A stretch of DNA of 64,000 bases from Magnetococcales bacterium (lineage in GTDB: Bacteria > Pseudomonadota > Magnetococcia > Magnetococcales > JADFYX01). This document shows, piece by piece, positions 32,884 through 43,685 of the stretch. The stretch spans positions 1 through 64,000 of the forward strand of contig PEAM01000001.1 of assembly GCA_002753565.1 (NCBI GenBank). The letters run 5' to 3'. The position numbers and the translations under genes were made by a program. Position 1 is the first letter of the stretch; every line of letters begins with the position of its first letter. The notes below the pieces were generated by a model, which was not told the origin of the DNA, made no database searches, and was given only the letters and a program-made list of their open reading frames with translations.

Positions 32884-33618
32884 TCAGCTACCAAAAATCT
32901 CTTCTCGACGTTTGATCTCTCGCCGTTGCAGGTCTGTGGTAATCTCCTCCATGGCTCGGGCATCTTTGTAGGTTTCGAAAAGAAATTTGGTTCTGAAAAA
33001 GATCTCTCCCTCTTTATCGTGGTGCTTGATCACAATGGCGTTGGCTTCCACTTCAATCTGTCTGGCTGGCCATTTGATGATGATTTTAAGGCGGGATTTT
33101 TCGTTGAGAGGAGGGGGGTTTCCGACACAGAAAAAACAGGTTCCTCCTATGTTGATGTCGACCGGGCGCCCCACAAAGGTGAGGCCAGAGGGGCGGACTG
33201 CGTGGACGATCAGCCCCCATTTTGGATCGATGGGAATACGTACCGACTCCCGTTTTTGTTTGCCCAAGACCACTTTATCGGGAAAACTCAACGCCAGGGT
33301 GCCGTATTCCAGCCGGGCAAGAAAGGTGACCTCGAACTCCAGGAGGTGGAGGGCTGTAAACAGCTCCAGGGTTACCTTTTTGCTGTTGATCAGCTTCAGG
33401 TTGCCGATGGGAGGGTCCAGGGGGGCGATAAGAATACGATTACCCTCCTGAATATCCTCTTCCAGATTCAGGTCGGGATCAAAGTGGGTGTAATAGATAA
33501 AAATCTGCTCATCAATCTGCAGCTGGAAAGGGTTGTTCTCCAAGACGGCCTGGGAGAGGATTTCACGGATTTCCAGGGGGATTGTGATGACCTTTCCAGG
33601 GTTTGAAGAGTCTGCCAT
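32884..33618 (-). CDS. PilZ-domain c-di-GMP-binding protein, YcgR-like
   Basis: A 244-residue protein with an N-terminal YcgR-like flagellar-brake/PilZN beta domain (about 1-110) and a C-terminal PilZ domain. The PilZ consensus is visible as KQKRESVRIPI (R-x3-R) followed by VDINIGGTCF (D/N-x-S-x2-G, here D-I-N-I-G-G). Thus Asn replaces the usual Ser. The start at 33618 has GGAGGGG 12 bp upstream. Longer in-frame starts at 33699 and 33822 overlap mshJ and look non-coding. It is downstream of mshI-pilN-mshJ on the same strand with a gap of about 110 bp, so it may regulate the pilus machinery (inference). Confidence 0.78.
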   Translation of the reverse strand: MADSSNPGKVITIPLEIREILSQAVLENNPFQLQIDEQIFIYYTHFDPDLNLEEDIQEGNRILIAPLDPPIGNLKLINSKKVTLELFTALHLLEFEVTFLARLEYGTLALSFPDKVVLGKQKRESVRIPIDPKWGLIVHAVRPSGLTFVGRPVDINIGGTCFFCVGNPPPLNEKSRLKIIIKWPARQIEVEANAIVIKHHDKEGEIFFRTKFLFETYKDARAMEEITTDLQRREIKRREEIFGS

Positions 33619-33727
33619 GCTGTTTACCAACCCCTCCCCATCCCACTCAAAACAAGCCTCCCTCTGTTTTCTGAATGCTAGCGTATCAATAGCCGTCATG
33701 CAACAAGAAGATTGCGGGGGTATAGGG

Positions 33728-34387
33728 TTACTCCTGCAACTGGATGGTGGATAGCTGCAGGGTAAACAGACCCTGGGGTGGTTGGTCGGTTTGATAGAGA
33801 AGTCTCTCCCAATTGACGGCAAGGTCGGCCTGTTCCAGCTCTTTTAAATGGCGCCAAGCATGAAGATAACTCCCTTGCCATGTGAACTGCAGGGGTTGGC
33901 GGAACAGAGGTGGGGGAGGTAGGGAGGTGTTTTTTTTGTTCTGTGGGCTGTCTGCCAGGGTTTGACGAGGAAGGCGCTGGATGTCGAGCAGGACCAAGGG
34001 ACCTTGCTGAGCTAGAATCTGCTTTTCTATCTGGATCTGCCTGCTAGGTGAGACCCACTGCTGACCTTGTTCCAGAAGTTGACGATCCAGTTGGCGATTC
34101 TCTTTTTTCAACCTCTCTATCTCCTGTTGGGCATGGAGGTTGGGGTCCAGAGTGGCCTTATGGTGGGCTTTTTGTGCCAACTCTCTTAGGGAATGAAGAG
34201 ATTTCTTCAGGGTGGTTAGTTGGGTGTCCAACAAGAGTATCTGCCTTTTTTGGGGTTCAAAAAAGGGGTAATACCAGCCAAGGGTGGTGATCAGGAGCAG
34301 GGTGAGGGTGAGGAGAGTCCGTTCACGCAGAGAGAGTCCATCGATGCGCGACATCCCCCGGTGGATTGTGTTGGCAAGGGTGGTCAT
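33728..34387 (-). CDS. mshJ: MshJ/PilO-like pilus assembly protein
   Basis: A 219-residue inner-membrane protein with one N-terminal TM (LLTLTLLLITTLGWYYPFF), a long periplasmic coiled coil (about 50-130) and a C-terminal ferredoxin-like fold (FTWQGSYLHAWRHLKELEQADLAVNWERLLY). The shape and gene order behind MshI and a PilN-like protein identify it as MshJ of the MSHA pseudopilus-type alignment complex. Its ATG overlaps the PilN-like stop by 4 bp. Confidence 0.82.
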   Translation of the reverse strand: MTTLANTIHRGMSRIDGLSLRERTLLTLTLLLITTLGWYYPFFEPQKRQILLLDTQLTTLKKSLHSLRELAQKAHHKATLDPNLHAQQEIERLKKENRQLDRQLLEQGQQWVSPSRQIQIEKQILAQQGPLVLLDIQRLPRQTLADSPQNKKNTSLPPPPLFRQPLQFTWQGSYLHAWRHLKELEQADLAVNWERLLYQTDQPPQGLFTLQLSTIQLQE

Positions 34388-35016
34388 GATGCCCCATCTT
34401 TTTTTTGGCCGAGAAGCCGAAAAAAAAGCCGCTGGGCCTCACGATTGGCCAGAGGTTCCTGGCTCTCCGGGGAGCCGACCCGGTCGATGATAAAGCCGGG
34501 CGGGTCGGGTTTGAGCCGGTTGGTAAGCTCTTCGATAAAATGGCTGATCCCTTCAGGCTGGTCAATGGGGGCTACCCCTTCGATAATCAGGCGTTGGGGG
34601 TGGCGGACGATCTCGACCCGGGTAACGGTGATCTCCATGGTTCGAGCCTGGGCAATGTGCCGCAGGGTTTCGGAAAAAGGGGTGGTTAAAGGGGGTTGCT
34701 TGGACAGGTTGGCGGTTAAAACCCGCTGTTTGGCTGCTCTTTGTCTGCTTAAGGTTGCCAGACTCTGCTGCCGGGAGGAGGACGGCATTTGGGGGTGAGG
34801 AAGAGCAGCCAGGCGTGCTGAAATCTCCCTCTGCTGTGTCTTGAGAGAGTCTAGAAGAGCCTGCTTTTGTTCCAGTTGTTGCCGCCCCTGAAAGAGAACG
34901 GCAAAGAGAATAATCCCCGCAAAACTGAGAATAAGGAGAATATGTCGAGCTGATAGGGGTTTGGGAGCCGGAAGAAAAGTGGGGCGGAAAAAGTTGACCT
35001 GTTGTCTCATCATCAC
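34384..35016 (-). CDS. PilN-like (MshI2/MshK position) pilus assembly protein
   Basis: A 210-residue bitopic inner-membrane protein. A short cytoplasmic N-terminus with the MshI-contacting FFRPTF-type segment (VNFFRPTFLPAP) precedes one TM (ILLILSFAGIILFAVLF) and a coiled coil of about 80 residues. A small periplasmic domain follows, with EITVTRVEIVRHPQRLIIEGVA. This is the PilN layout. It overlaps the gene on each side by 4 bp, giving a tight three-gene operon. Precise msh nomenclature is uncertain. Confidence 0.78.
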   Translation of the reverse strand: MMMRQQVNFFRPTFLPAPKPLSARHILLILSFAGIILFAVLFQGRQQLEQKQALLDSLKTQQREISARLAALPHPQMPSSSRQQSLATLSRQRAAKQRVLTANLSKQPPLTTPFSETLRHIAQARTMEITVTRVEIVRHPQRLIIEGVAPIDQPEGISHFIEELTNRLKPDPPGFIIDRVGSPESQEPLANREAQRLFFRLLGQKKDGAS

Positions 35017-35996
35017 CCCCGCTCACCAGAGGGGTGCTGCCAGCTGGAGACCCCTGAAAGAGCGGCCCCAATGAGGGGGAGGGCCGCGGTGAGGTCTTGA
35101 TTGGAGAGGCCTGGGGAGAGATGAATCTGCTGGCGGATATCCAGCAGCTTGACAGACAGCTTCAACTGTCCATCCATCAGCTCATGCAGGTTGGCATAGG
35201 GTTGGGTCATGGGCATCAGATAGAGAACACTGACGGCGGGCAGGTTGAAGTTTCCCTCAAAAAAATCCAACGTACGGCGGATCTCCAATAGAATCTCCTC
35301 CTGAGAAAAAGAGGAGTAACGATGCTTGGCAGCGCTTCTGGAGAGAGGCCGGTTGAAAAGGCGTCTGGCCAGATAGAGCATCTGTTGTCTGATGATCAGC
35401 AGCAGCCCCCCCTCTTCATCCAGTTGCAGCAGTGCAAAGCCGGTTGACTGCTCGGGTAGAGGGTTGGTGAGGGCGGTGAGGGCCATCTCGGGAATGGTGA
35501 TGGTGGTCAAATCCAGTCCGCACCGGTGGATGAGGAGGCTCTGTTTTCGCAGCATGGTTTCTCGGGCTGCTGCCACATAGAGGGAGCCTTGCTGATCATC
35601 TGTTTGAACAGGGGCGGCGGGAGGTGTCTCAAAAAACGCCACTACCATCTCTGAGGCGGGGTCGTCAATATGGTCTTGAATCTGCCACTGCATGGCCTCC
35701 TGCCACTCTTCACGGGGCAGGTCTGGGGCTGGAATAGAGAAGAGTTGGTAGGTTTGGGGGGTGAGCAGCAGGGTGGTTGGACATTGGTTGAGGCGATATT
35801 TTTTGACCGCATCCAGAAGCGCCTGTTTGGGGTGTTTGGTGCTGTTCAGGCGTTCATACCGCTCTAAACAAGGTTTTTGCTGACCGTGATAACGGAGGGA
35901 TACCATCTGGATATGGTCGGGCGAGAGCTGCAGCCCGACACGACTTGGCGGTCGTTTGTCAGCCAGGGGGTTGAGCAGTTTTGTCAGAAGGCCCAT
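35013..35996 (-). CDS. mshI: MshI/PilM-like actin-fold protein
   Basis: A 327-residue cytoplasmic actin-like ATPase-fold protein of the alignment subcomplex. Recognisable MshI segments are VGLQLSPDHIQMVSL, LLLTPQTYQLFSIPAPDLPREEWQEAMQWQIQDHID and DLTTITIPEMALTAL. The PilN N-terminal tail is the known partner in type IV pili. The frame is open upstream to 36146. I chose the ATG at 35996, where the MGLLTKLLNPL start typical of the family appears. The start is not certain. Confidence 0.82.
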   Translation of the reverse strand: MGLLTKLLNPLADKRPPSRVGLQLSPDHIQMVSLRYHGQQKPCLERYERLNSTKHPKQALLDAVKKYRLNQCPTTLLLTPQTYQLFSIPAPDLPREEWQEAMQWQIQDHIDDPASEMVVAFFETPPAAPVQTDDQQGSLYVAAARETMLRKQSLLIHRCGLDLTTITIPEMALTALTNPLPEQSTGFALLQLDEEGGLLLIIRQQMLYLARRLFNRPLSRSAAKHRYSSFSQEEILLEIRRTLDFFEGNFNLPAVSVLYLMPMTQPYANLHELMDGQLKLSVKLLDIRQQIHLSPGLSNQDLTAALPLIGAALSGVSSWQHPSGERG

Positions 35997-36312
35997 GGAG
36001 GACAGCCCTACCCTTGAGTGGTTGAAGTGGCCGAAAGAGATGGTAAAGGGGGTCTCCCTATCCATTATGCTGCTTAAACATATAGCCCGATCATGGCGGC
36101 ATGGCAATGGGGCTTGTGCCAGCAGAACCGTGGAAGAACCGCACAAATGGGGTGGCTGAAAATGGCTGGATTCATCCCATTGTCAGCCCTAAGGTGGGCG
36201 GTGTTTGCAATGGTGGTTGCAAAGCGTGATTAATAGTGGTAAAAATTGTGAGTTTTGCGCCGTGTCTTTGGGTGCTTTGTCCAAACCATTCAGTGACTAA
36301 AGAGAGAGATAA

Positions 36313-37608
<1,296 letters not shown>

Positions 37609-37647
37609 AGCCTCAAAAAGAAGAAGAGAGTGTTTCCAGGCAAAGAA

Positions 37648-37693
37648 AAAAGCCGGTCTTGCCAATGAGTTGGTGGGGCCGGTTTTTTTGTTT
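37648..37693 (+). terminator. Terminator of purA
   Basis: AAAAAGCCGG with an adjoining TTGCCAA stem pairs with TTGG and GGGGCCGG in an imperfect hairpin, followed by TTTTTTTG. It is located just after purA and before repeat copy E. Confidence 0.8.
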
Positions 37694-37704
37694 TGCTGTT
37701 CCTA

Positions 37705-37812
37705 GGTTAAAGGCAAAGTCAACACCTTGGGCGCTGCCCAAACCTGCTGGGAAGGCATTCATACCTTCCCAGACCCATCCGCACGCGTTTGTTTAGATTT
37801 GGTTTGGACTTT
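37705..37812 (-). repeat. MITE-like repeat, copy E (internally deleted)
   Basis: A minus-strand copy. Both sides of the family are present (GGCAAAGTCAACACCTTGGG and GGCATTCATACCTTCCCAGA), but the CCTGCAAGG palindrome block between them is missing, so the element is about half length. It lies between the purA terminator and the prfC stop. Confidence 0.8.
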
Positions 37813-37845
37813 TTATAAAAATATCGAGGCCGATTGGGAAGAGGT

Positions 37846-39432
37846 TTAGGTCTGCTCTTTGGTGGAGAGAAAGCGAATCTCTTTCCACTCTTTTTGTGCG
37901 TCATCCAGTCGCCAGCTGTTTCGGGCCAGAAAGACCAGCCCGCCATCATGATCTTCGGCAATTTCCGATTGATTGTTGTCGGCAAACTTTTTAAGAAGAC
38001 GAGGCTCCTCGGCATCCACCCAACGGGCAGTAACAAACGGGGCGGCCTCAAAGTGGACCGGAATACCATACTCGGTTCGAATTCGGTCTCCCAATACCTC
38101 GAATTGGAGCGCCCCCAGTACCCCAACAATCCAGTCGGAACCCATCCGGGTTTTAAAAACCCGAGCCGCCCCCTCTTCCCCCAGTTGGATCAGGGTGCGG
38201 CCTAAATGCTTGACCCGCAGAGGGTCGTCGGAACGGATGCGTTGCAACAACTCCGGGGCAAAGCTGGGGATGCCGGTGTAGTTAAGCTCTTCACTCTCTG
38301 AAAGGGTGTCACCGATTCTGAGAGCGCCATGGTTGGGTATGCCGATAATGTCTCCTGCCCAGGCCTCCTCTGCCACCTCTCGATCTTGGGCAAGAAAAAG
38401 CATGGGGTTGTGAATGGACATCACTTTGCCGGATCGGATATGTTTGAGCTTCATGCCCTTTTTGAAATGGCCGGAGCAGATACGAACAAAGGCGACTCGA
38501 TCCCGATGTTTGAGGTCCATATTGGCTTGGATTTTAAAGACGAAAGCGGTTACCTTGCGCTCATCTGGCTTGACGGTGCGCTGGGAGGCGGTTTGGGGCC
38601 GGGGAGAGGGGGCCAGCTGTGCCACCCCCTTCAGAAGCTCTTGCACACCAAAATTGTTGATGGCACTACCGAAAAAAACCGGGGTCAAATGGCCCTGCCG
38701 ATAGGAGTCCAGGTCAAAGTCGGGACAGAGGCCGCGGGCCATCTCGATGTTGTCGCGCAGAGTGGCGGCGGCCTGGGCCGGGAGTAGCTGGTCGATTTTT
38801 TTATCAATCAGACCATCACAGGCGACACTCTCCTGGGTTCGCCCGCCGTCACTGCGCTCCATGAACAGGAGCTGATCTTGGAAAAGATCGTAACACCCCA
38901 GGAAATCTCGACCCATGCCAATGGGCCAGGAGGCCGGGGTCACCTCCAGGGCCAGGGTCTGCTCAATGTCGTCCAGCAGTTCAAAGGGATCTCGCCCCTC
39001 TCGGTCCAGCTTGTTGATAAAGGTGATGATGGGAATGTTGCGCAGGCGGCAGACCTCAAACAGCTTCAGGGTCTGCCCCTCGATACCCTTGGCGGCGTCC
39101 AACACCATGATGGCGGAGTCGACAGCAGTCAGTGTGCGATAGGTGTCCTCGCTGAAATCGGCATGACCCGGTGTATCCAGCAGGTTGAAGATGATGTTGT
39201 CATATTCGAACGTCATCACCGAGGCGGTAACCGAAATGCCACGCTCTTTCTCCACCTTCATCCAGTCAGAACGGGCTCGCCGCTGGGCACCCCGTGCCTT
39301 GACACGACCGGCCATCTGGATGGCACCACCAAAAAGAAGTAATTTTTCTGTTAATGTGGTCTTTCCGGCATCGGGATGGGATATAATGGCAAATGTCCGC
39401 CGTTTGCTGATTGATTTGTTGGCGTTGTTCAT
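37846..39432 (-). CDS. prfC: Peptide chain release factor 3
   Basis: A 528-residue GTPase that recycles RF1/RF2 from the ribosome. The GTP-binding motifs are HPDAGKTTL (G1), GISVTAS (G2), DTPGHADF (G3) and NKLD (G4). The C-terminal part shows PSFAPELLQRIRSDDPLRVKHL and a terminal LARNSWRLDDAQKEW, as in RF3. Length and motifs are intact. It is divergent from the PhoB-like regulator gene. Confidence 0.97.
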   Translation of the reverse strand: MNNANKSISKRRTFAIISHPDAGKTTLTEKLLLFGGAIQMAGRVKARGAQRRARSDWMKVEKERGISVTASVMTFEYDNIIFNLLDTPGHADFSEDTYRTLTAVDSAIMVLDAAKGIEGQTLKLFEVCRLRNIPIITFINKLDREGRDPFELLDDIEQTLALEVTPASWPIGMGRDFLGCYDLFQDQLLFMERSDGGRTQESVACDGLIDKKIDQLLPAQAAATLRDNIEMARGLCPDFDLDSYRQGHLTPVFFGSAINNFGVQELLKGVAQLAPSPRPQTASQRTVKPDERKVTAFVFKIQANMDLKHRDRVAFVRICSGHFKKGMKLKHIRSGKVMSIHNPMLFLAQDREVAEEAWAGDIIGIPNHGALRIGDTLSESEELNYTGIPSFAPELLQRIRSDDPLRVKHLGRTLIQLGEEGAARVFKTRMGSDWIVGVLGALQFEVLGDRIRTEYGIPVHFEAAPFVTARWVDAEEPRLLKKFADNNQSEIAEDHDGGLVFLARNSWRLDDAQKEWKEIRFLSTKEQT

Positions 39433-39544
39433 AGATTTGCAATGGTCCGATTCTAAAAAAAAAAGATAAAGAATTGACTCCGGGGAGCCTCTACCCTACA
39501 AAAAATCAGGAACCTTTTTTGAGATAGAAGGTAAAAGAAGCCAA

Positions 39545-40252
39545 ATGACTAATCGAATCCTGATAGTAGAAGACGAAAAAGATCTCTCTCGTACCCTGGA
39601 ATATAGCCTGACAAAGGATGGTTACGATACCCTTTGTGCGGCTACAGGGGAAGAGGGGGTGGAGATGGCTTGTCGGCAGCCTGTTCCCGACCTGGTTATT
39701 CTGGACCTGATGTTGCCGGATATTTCTGGCCTGGAGGTGTGTCGACGCATACGGGGACATCCACCAACACACGATATTTCTATTCTGATCCTGACAGCCA
39801 AGGGTGAAGAGATTGATCGGGTGGTGGGTTTCGAGGTGGGGGCGGATGATTATGTGGTCAAACCCTTCTCCATCCGGGAACTGAAGCTGCGTATCGAGGC
39901 GATTCTTCGCCGCAGAAACTCCGAGACACCCGGCGAGAAGATGCTGGAGAAAAGAGGGGTGTTACCCCTGAACCGAACCACCCAGTCCATTCAGGTTGGG
40001 GGAGAGGAGATCTCTCTGACCTCCCTGGAGTTTCGCATTCTAGACGCGCTGGTAACCAACCCCGGACAATTTATGAGCCGGGATACCCTGCTTAAACGGG
40101 TGTGGGGCGAAAAGAGTGATGTACGCAGTCGGACGGTGGATGTTCATGTCAACCGTCTTCGAGAGAAGTTGGGCTCTGCCAATCAGTTGATCGAGACTCG
40201 GCGCAACGTCGGCTATCGCTACAATCCCCCCAAGACAGACTTTAGCGGGTGA
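39545..40252 (+). CDS. PhoB/OmpR-family response regulator
   Basis: A 235-residue regulator. The receiver domain has the acidic pocket (VEDEKD, residues 8-13), phospho-acceptor Asp54 in VILDLMLPD, a TAKG threonine and a Lys in VVKPF (about 107). The C-terminal winged helix is of OmpR type (SLTSLEFRILDALV, SRDTLLKRVWG, RSRTVDVHVNRLREKLG, RNVGYRY). The closest named type is PhoB, but no pst genes are nearby, so the phosphate link is not shown. Its stop overlaps the kinase GTG start by 4 bp. Confidence 0.93.
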   Translation: MTNRILIVEDEKDLSRTLEYSLTKDGYDTLCAATGEEGVEMACRQPVPDLVILDLMLPDISGLEVCRRIRGHPPTHDISILILTAKGEEIDRVVGFEVGADDYVVKPFSIRELKLRIEAILRRRNSETPGEKMLEKRGVLPLNRTTQSIQVGGEEISLTSLEFRILDALVTNPGQFMSRDTLLKRVWGEKSDVRSRTVDVHVNRLREKLGSANQLIETRRNVGYRYNPPKTDFSG

Positions 40253-41988
40253 GCATCAGCTTTCGTGGGCGACTTTTTCTTGCCACCATTCTGCTCTTGA
40301 TCGTCACGGATCTGGCGATTGGCCTCCATTTGGAACGGGGGCTGCGGACCTGGATTCAAGATAATGCCGAAGAGGAGTTGTACCGTAACGCCAAGGCGGC
40401 CCGAGAGCTGCTGATTTTGGCAGGAGAGCCCTACACTCTTGAGCGGATGGACCCCTTGGCAGACCGTTTTGCGTATGCTGTCGGACAGCGGATTACCGTT
40501 ATCGACCCGAAGGGTCGGGTTTTGGGAGACTCCAAGTTGGATGGCCCTCCCCTGCATCAGTTGGAAAATCATGGTGGCCGACCCGAGGTAAAAGCGGCTC
40601 TGTTGAATAAGCGTGGTGTCGCCCGTCGCTTCAGTCAAACCCTCGGGGCCTCGATGCTCTATGTGGCGACCCCTTTTCCCCACCCGGATGGCTTGGGGGT
40701 TGTGCGGGTGCAAATGTCCCTGGAGGCGGTGGATCAAATTATCCATCGCATCCGACTCTTTCTGCTGGTTGCAGCCTCCTGGGGGTTGGTTGTGCTGGTC
40801 GTCATCTCTGGGGTAGCTACCCACCTGCTGACCAGGACGTTGCGTAAACTGGCCCGACGGGTCAACCGTTCGATTGGTGGGGTGCTGAGTGAGGAAAAGG
40901 ATGAAATCAGCAACCTTTCCGGCTCCTTTGATCGGATTACCCAGAATTTGGGCGATACCCTTACCTCTCTTTCACTGGAGAGAAATCGGTTTGAGACCGT
41001 GTTGGAAGGGATGGTTGAGGCGGTTTTTGCTTTAGATGGTGGGGGTCGCATCATATTGGTCAATCAGGCTGTCAAAGAGTTGATTGATGAGCCGGAGGTG
41101 TTGATCGGTCAGCGGTTGACGGAGGTGATCGGGGGGCCGGAAATTGAGGCGTTGGTTGAAATTGCCATCCAGGGAGGTCAGGCCACCAAACAGTTTGATC
41201 TGGTCTCTTCTCCCCAGCAGAGACGGTTGCTGGCCAGAATCTCCGCTCTGAAGAGCGGCGGCTGTGTGGCTGTTTTTCATGATATCTCCGATATCCATCG
41301 TCTGGAAGAGATGCGACGGGAGTTTGTTGCCAATGTTTCCCACGAGTTGCGGACCCCGGTCAGTGTGATTCTTGCCAACGCCGAAACCCTGATCGAGGAG
41401 TTTGGCGAGGAGGGGGCGGAGCATCCCATGGTTGAGGCCTTGCACCGTCATGCCACCCGGCTGTCGGATACCATCTCGGAGCTGTTGGATCTCTCCCGTC
41501 TGGATGCCGGGGCTTATGTGACAGAGGTTCAGATGATCCATCTGGAGTCGGTTTTCAGCCACCACCTGGAGACGGTTCTTTTCACTTCGGAGCGGACAAA
41601 ACCCATTGAGATCGAGATCCCTTTAGGCCTGCAAATGGTGGGGGATGCCCATGCCCTGGCGCGTATTCTCTCCAACCTGATCGGTAACGCCGTCAAATAT
41701 TCACCGTTGGATGGTCGGATTGTGCTTCGGGCCTTTCGAGTGGGGGAGGAGATTCAGATCGAGGTGGAAGATGAGGGGCCGGGTATTGATCCACAGTACC
41801 AGGATCTGATCTTCAAACGGTTTCATCGTGCCGCCAATGGCCACTCTGTTTCAGTCGGAGGTACCGGTCTGGGGTTGGCCATTGTCCAGAGCTATCTGGC
41901 GGTGATGAATGGCCGAATCACCTACCGTTCGGCCCATCCTCGTGGCTCCATCTTCCAGATCACCCTGCCCACCATTCCCCTGGCTTGA
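40249..41988 (+). CDS. PhoR-like sensor histidine kinase
   Basis: A 579-residue inner-membrane kinase. TM1 is at about 8-26, a periplasmic domain at about 27-160, TM2 at about 168-188 and HAMP at about 190-240. A PAS domain (about 250-360) follows, then HisKA with NVSHELRTPVSV (phospho-His about 366) and HATPase with NAVKYSP (N box), EDEGPGID (G1) and GGTGLGLAIV (G2). It is translated from a GTG overlapping the response-regulator stop, so the two form a cognate pair. The signal is unknown. Confidence 0.93.
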   Translation: MSISFRGRLFLATILLLIVTDLAIGLHLERGLRTWIQDNAEEELYRNAKAARELLILAGEPYTLERMDPLADRFAYAVGQRITVIDPKGRVLGDSKLDGPPLHQLENHGGRPEVKAALLNKRGVARRFSQTLGASMLYVATPFPHPDGLGVVRVQMSLEAVDQIIHRIRLFLLVAASWGLVVLVVISGVATHLLTRTLRKLARRVNRSIGGVLSEEKDEISNLSGSFDRITQNLGDTLTSLSLERNRFETVLEGMVEAVFALDGGGRIILVNQAVKELIDEPEVLIGQRLTEVIGGPEIEALVEIAIQGGQATKQFDLVSSPQQRRLLARISALKSGGCVAVFHDISDIHRLEEMRREFVANVSHELRTPVSVILANAETLIEEFGEEGAEHPMVEALHRHATRLSDTISELLDLSRLDAGAYVTEVQMIHLESVFSHHLETVLFTSERTKPIEIEIPLGLQMVGDAHALARILSNLIGNAVKYSPLDGRIVLRAFRVGEEIQIEVEDEGPGIDPQYQDLIFKRFHRAANGHSVSVGGTGLGLAIVQSYLAVMNGRITYRSAHPRGSIFQITLPTIPLA

Positions 41989-42144
41989 GGGTTGTGTCTG
42001 CCGATGAAGCAGATGAAAATCTTAATATTAATCATTTTTTACTATTAAATTCAGGGAAAATTTGTATATAATATTTTCTTAATAAATGGGGAAAGATGGA
42101 TCTCTTTTCGCGGAGCATTCAATCAAAAGGTGGGGCCGGATTCC

Positions 42145-42834
42145 ATGGGAAGTAAACGACGTGAGTTGTCTCGACGCCTGCAAAAACTAAGAGCATGGCA
42201 CCAGCGTATTCATCGAAAATGGAATCCCAACGAAAACACGGAACTGCTTGAGTTTTTCATGGAGATTCTCGCCAAGGCCGTCGATGCCGAGCGCTGCAGT
42301 ATCTTCATCCACGACCCGACCACCGACGAAGTGTGGTTGAAGGCGGGGACCAACCTTCCAGAACGTTCCATCATCATTCCTCGCAGCGGCTCCAATGTCG
42401 GTCGGGTTATTGCGACCGGTCAGTTTGTCAGTATTGCCCGCCCGGAAGAGCAGTCCTCTTTTGCCAAAACCGTCGAAACGGTTACCGGATTCAAGTCGGA
42501 GAATATGCTCTGTGTTCCCATAAAGAGTCCGATCAACTCCGGTATTCCCGGCGCCATCCAGGTGTTGAACAAAAAAGGTCGCAATAAAGCTGAGGGATTT
42601 ACCGACAAAGATCGGATGACTCTAGAGAAGGCGGCGCACCATCTGGGTATGGTGATTGAAAACATCTATATGGGTCAGGAGATGTTGGATATCTCGGATA
42701 AACTCAGCGGTCGTGTGGATGTGGCCGAGTGGATTATCAAACTCTGGATCGGTTTCATGGCGGTGGTGGTGGCGGTGGCTTTTGGCATTATCGTCTATTT
42801 TACCCCCCACATCTTCAACATTCTCCAGCGCTGA
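42145..42834 (+). CDS. GAF-domain protein with C-terminal membrane anchor
   Basis: A 229-residue protein. A basic N-terminal helix (GSKRRELSRRLQKLRAWHQRIHRKW) precedes a GAF domain (about 30-175: RCSIFIHDPTTDEVWLKAG, NVGRVIATGQFVSI, NMLCVPIKSP, GAIQVLNKKG). A short coiled coil follows, then one hydrophobic helix at the very end (IGFMAVVVAVAFGIIVYFTP). The GAF would be cytoplasmic and tail-anchored, which is unusual since no output domain is fused. It might deliver a signal through dimerisation or a partner. A TATAAT box at 42067-42072 may serve it. A GTG at 42130 is an alternative start. Confidence 0.82.
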   Translation: MGSKRRELSRRLQKLRAWHQRIHRKWNPNENTELLEFFMEILAKAVDAERCSIFIHDPTTDEVWLKAGTNLPERSIIIPRSGSNVGRVIATGQFVSIARPEEQSSFAKTVETVTGFKSENMLCVPIKSPINSGIPGAIQVLNKKGRNKAEGFTDKDRMTLEKAAHHLGMVIENIYMGQEMLDISDKLSGRVDVAEWIIKLWIGFMAVVVAVAFGIIVYFTPHIFNILQR

Positions 42835-43020
42835 TTCCAATAGCGTTGGTGCAGTATTTTTGGGGTGGGGCCTGGCTCGTTCTGCGCTATTTTTCCGCTT
42901 TTTTATCAAAAAATACCGAACACCACTCCATGTCTTGACAGGAGCCTGTTTCCGCTGCAATATGGGAATATTAACAACATCTAATAAGCTGTAATTTTAA
43001 TTATAAGAAACCTGAAGCCA

Positions 43021-43629
43021 TTGAAAATCGTTCTCGCTACCCGGAACCAAAAGAAGGTTGAAGAGATCGGGCGTGTTTTGCAGGATGCCTCGATTGAACT
43101 CCTGAGCCTGACCGATTTTCCCGACTGCCCAGAGGTGGTGGAGGACGGGGAGACTTTCCAAGCCAATGCTGAGAAGAAGGCCCGGGAGGTCGCAGCCTTT
43201 ACCGGTTGCCATGCCTTGGCAGATGACTCAGGATTGGTGGTCGATAGTTTACAGGGGGCGCCGGGTGTCTATTCTGCCCGCTATGCGGGTGCGGATGCAA
43301 CGGATCAAGCCAACCTGGAAAAAGTTTTGGCAGCCCTGGGCAAAACCCCGGCTTCCCAACGGGGTGCCCGCTTTCAATGTGTCATCAGTTTCGCTTCTCC
43401 TGGGGGAGAGGTGGAGAGCTTTTTTGGCTGTGTGGAGGGGCGGATCAATCAAACTCCCCAAGGTAACAATGGTTTCGGTTACGATCCGGTCTTTGTGCCC
43501 CAAGGAGGCGAGGTCACCTTTGCCGAAATGACAGCCCAACAAAAAGATGCCCTTAGCCATAGAGGCCGGGCATTAGCTGCTTTTGCCGCAGGCTATTCAA
43601 AACCGGCGTTGCACATATCTTCATCGTAA
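43021..43629 (+). CDS. rdgB: XTP/dITP diphosphatase
   Basis: A 202-residue house-cleaning pyrophosphatase of the RdgB/HAM1 family that removes ITP, XTP and their deoxy forms. Signatures: VLATRNQKKVEEI, ADDSGLVVDSLQGAPGVYSARYAG and NGFGYDPVFVPQG, with LSHRGRALAAF near the end. It starts with TTG at the start of the family homology. A clear ribosome-binding site is not seen. In many bacteria it follows yggU. Here it stands 17 kb away beside sat. Confidence 0.94.
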   Translation: MKIVLATRNQKKVEEIGRVLQDASIELLSLTDFPDCPEVVEDGETFQANAEKKAREVAAFTGCHALADDSGLVVDSLQGAPGVYSARYAGADATDQANLEKVLAALGKTPASQRGARFQCVISFASPGGEVESFFGCVEGRINQTPQGNNGFGYDPVFVPQGGEVTFAEMTAQQKDALSHRGRALAAFAAGYSKPALHISSS

Positions 43630-43685
43630 ATGGATCGTCACACTTTTTTGTACAGCCCTAAACATTTGGAAGAGGAGAGTTCTTC

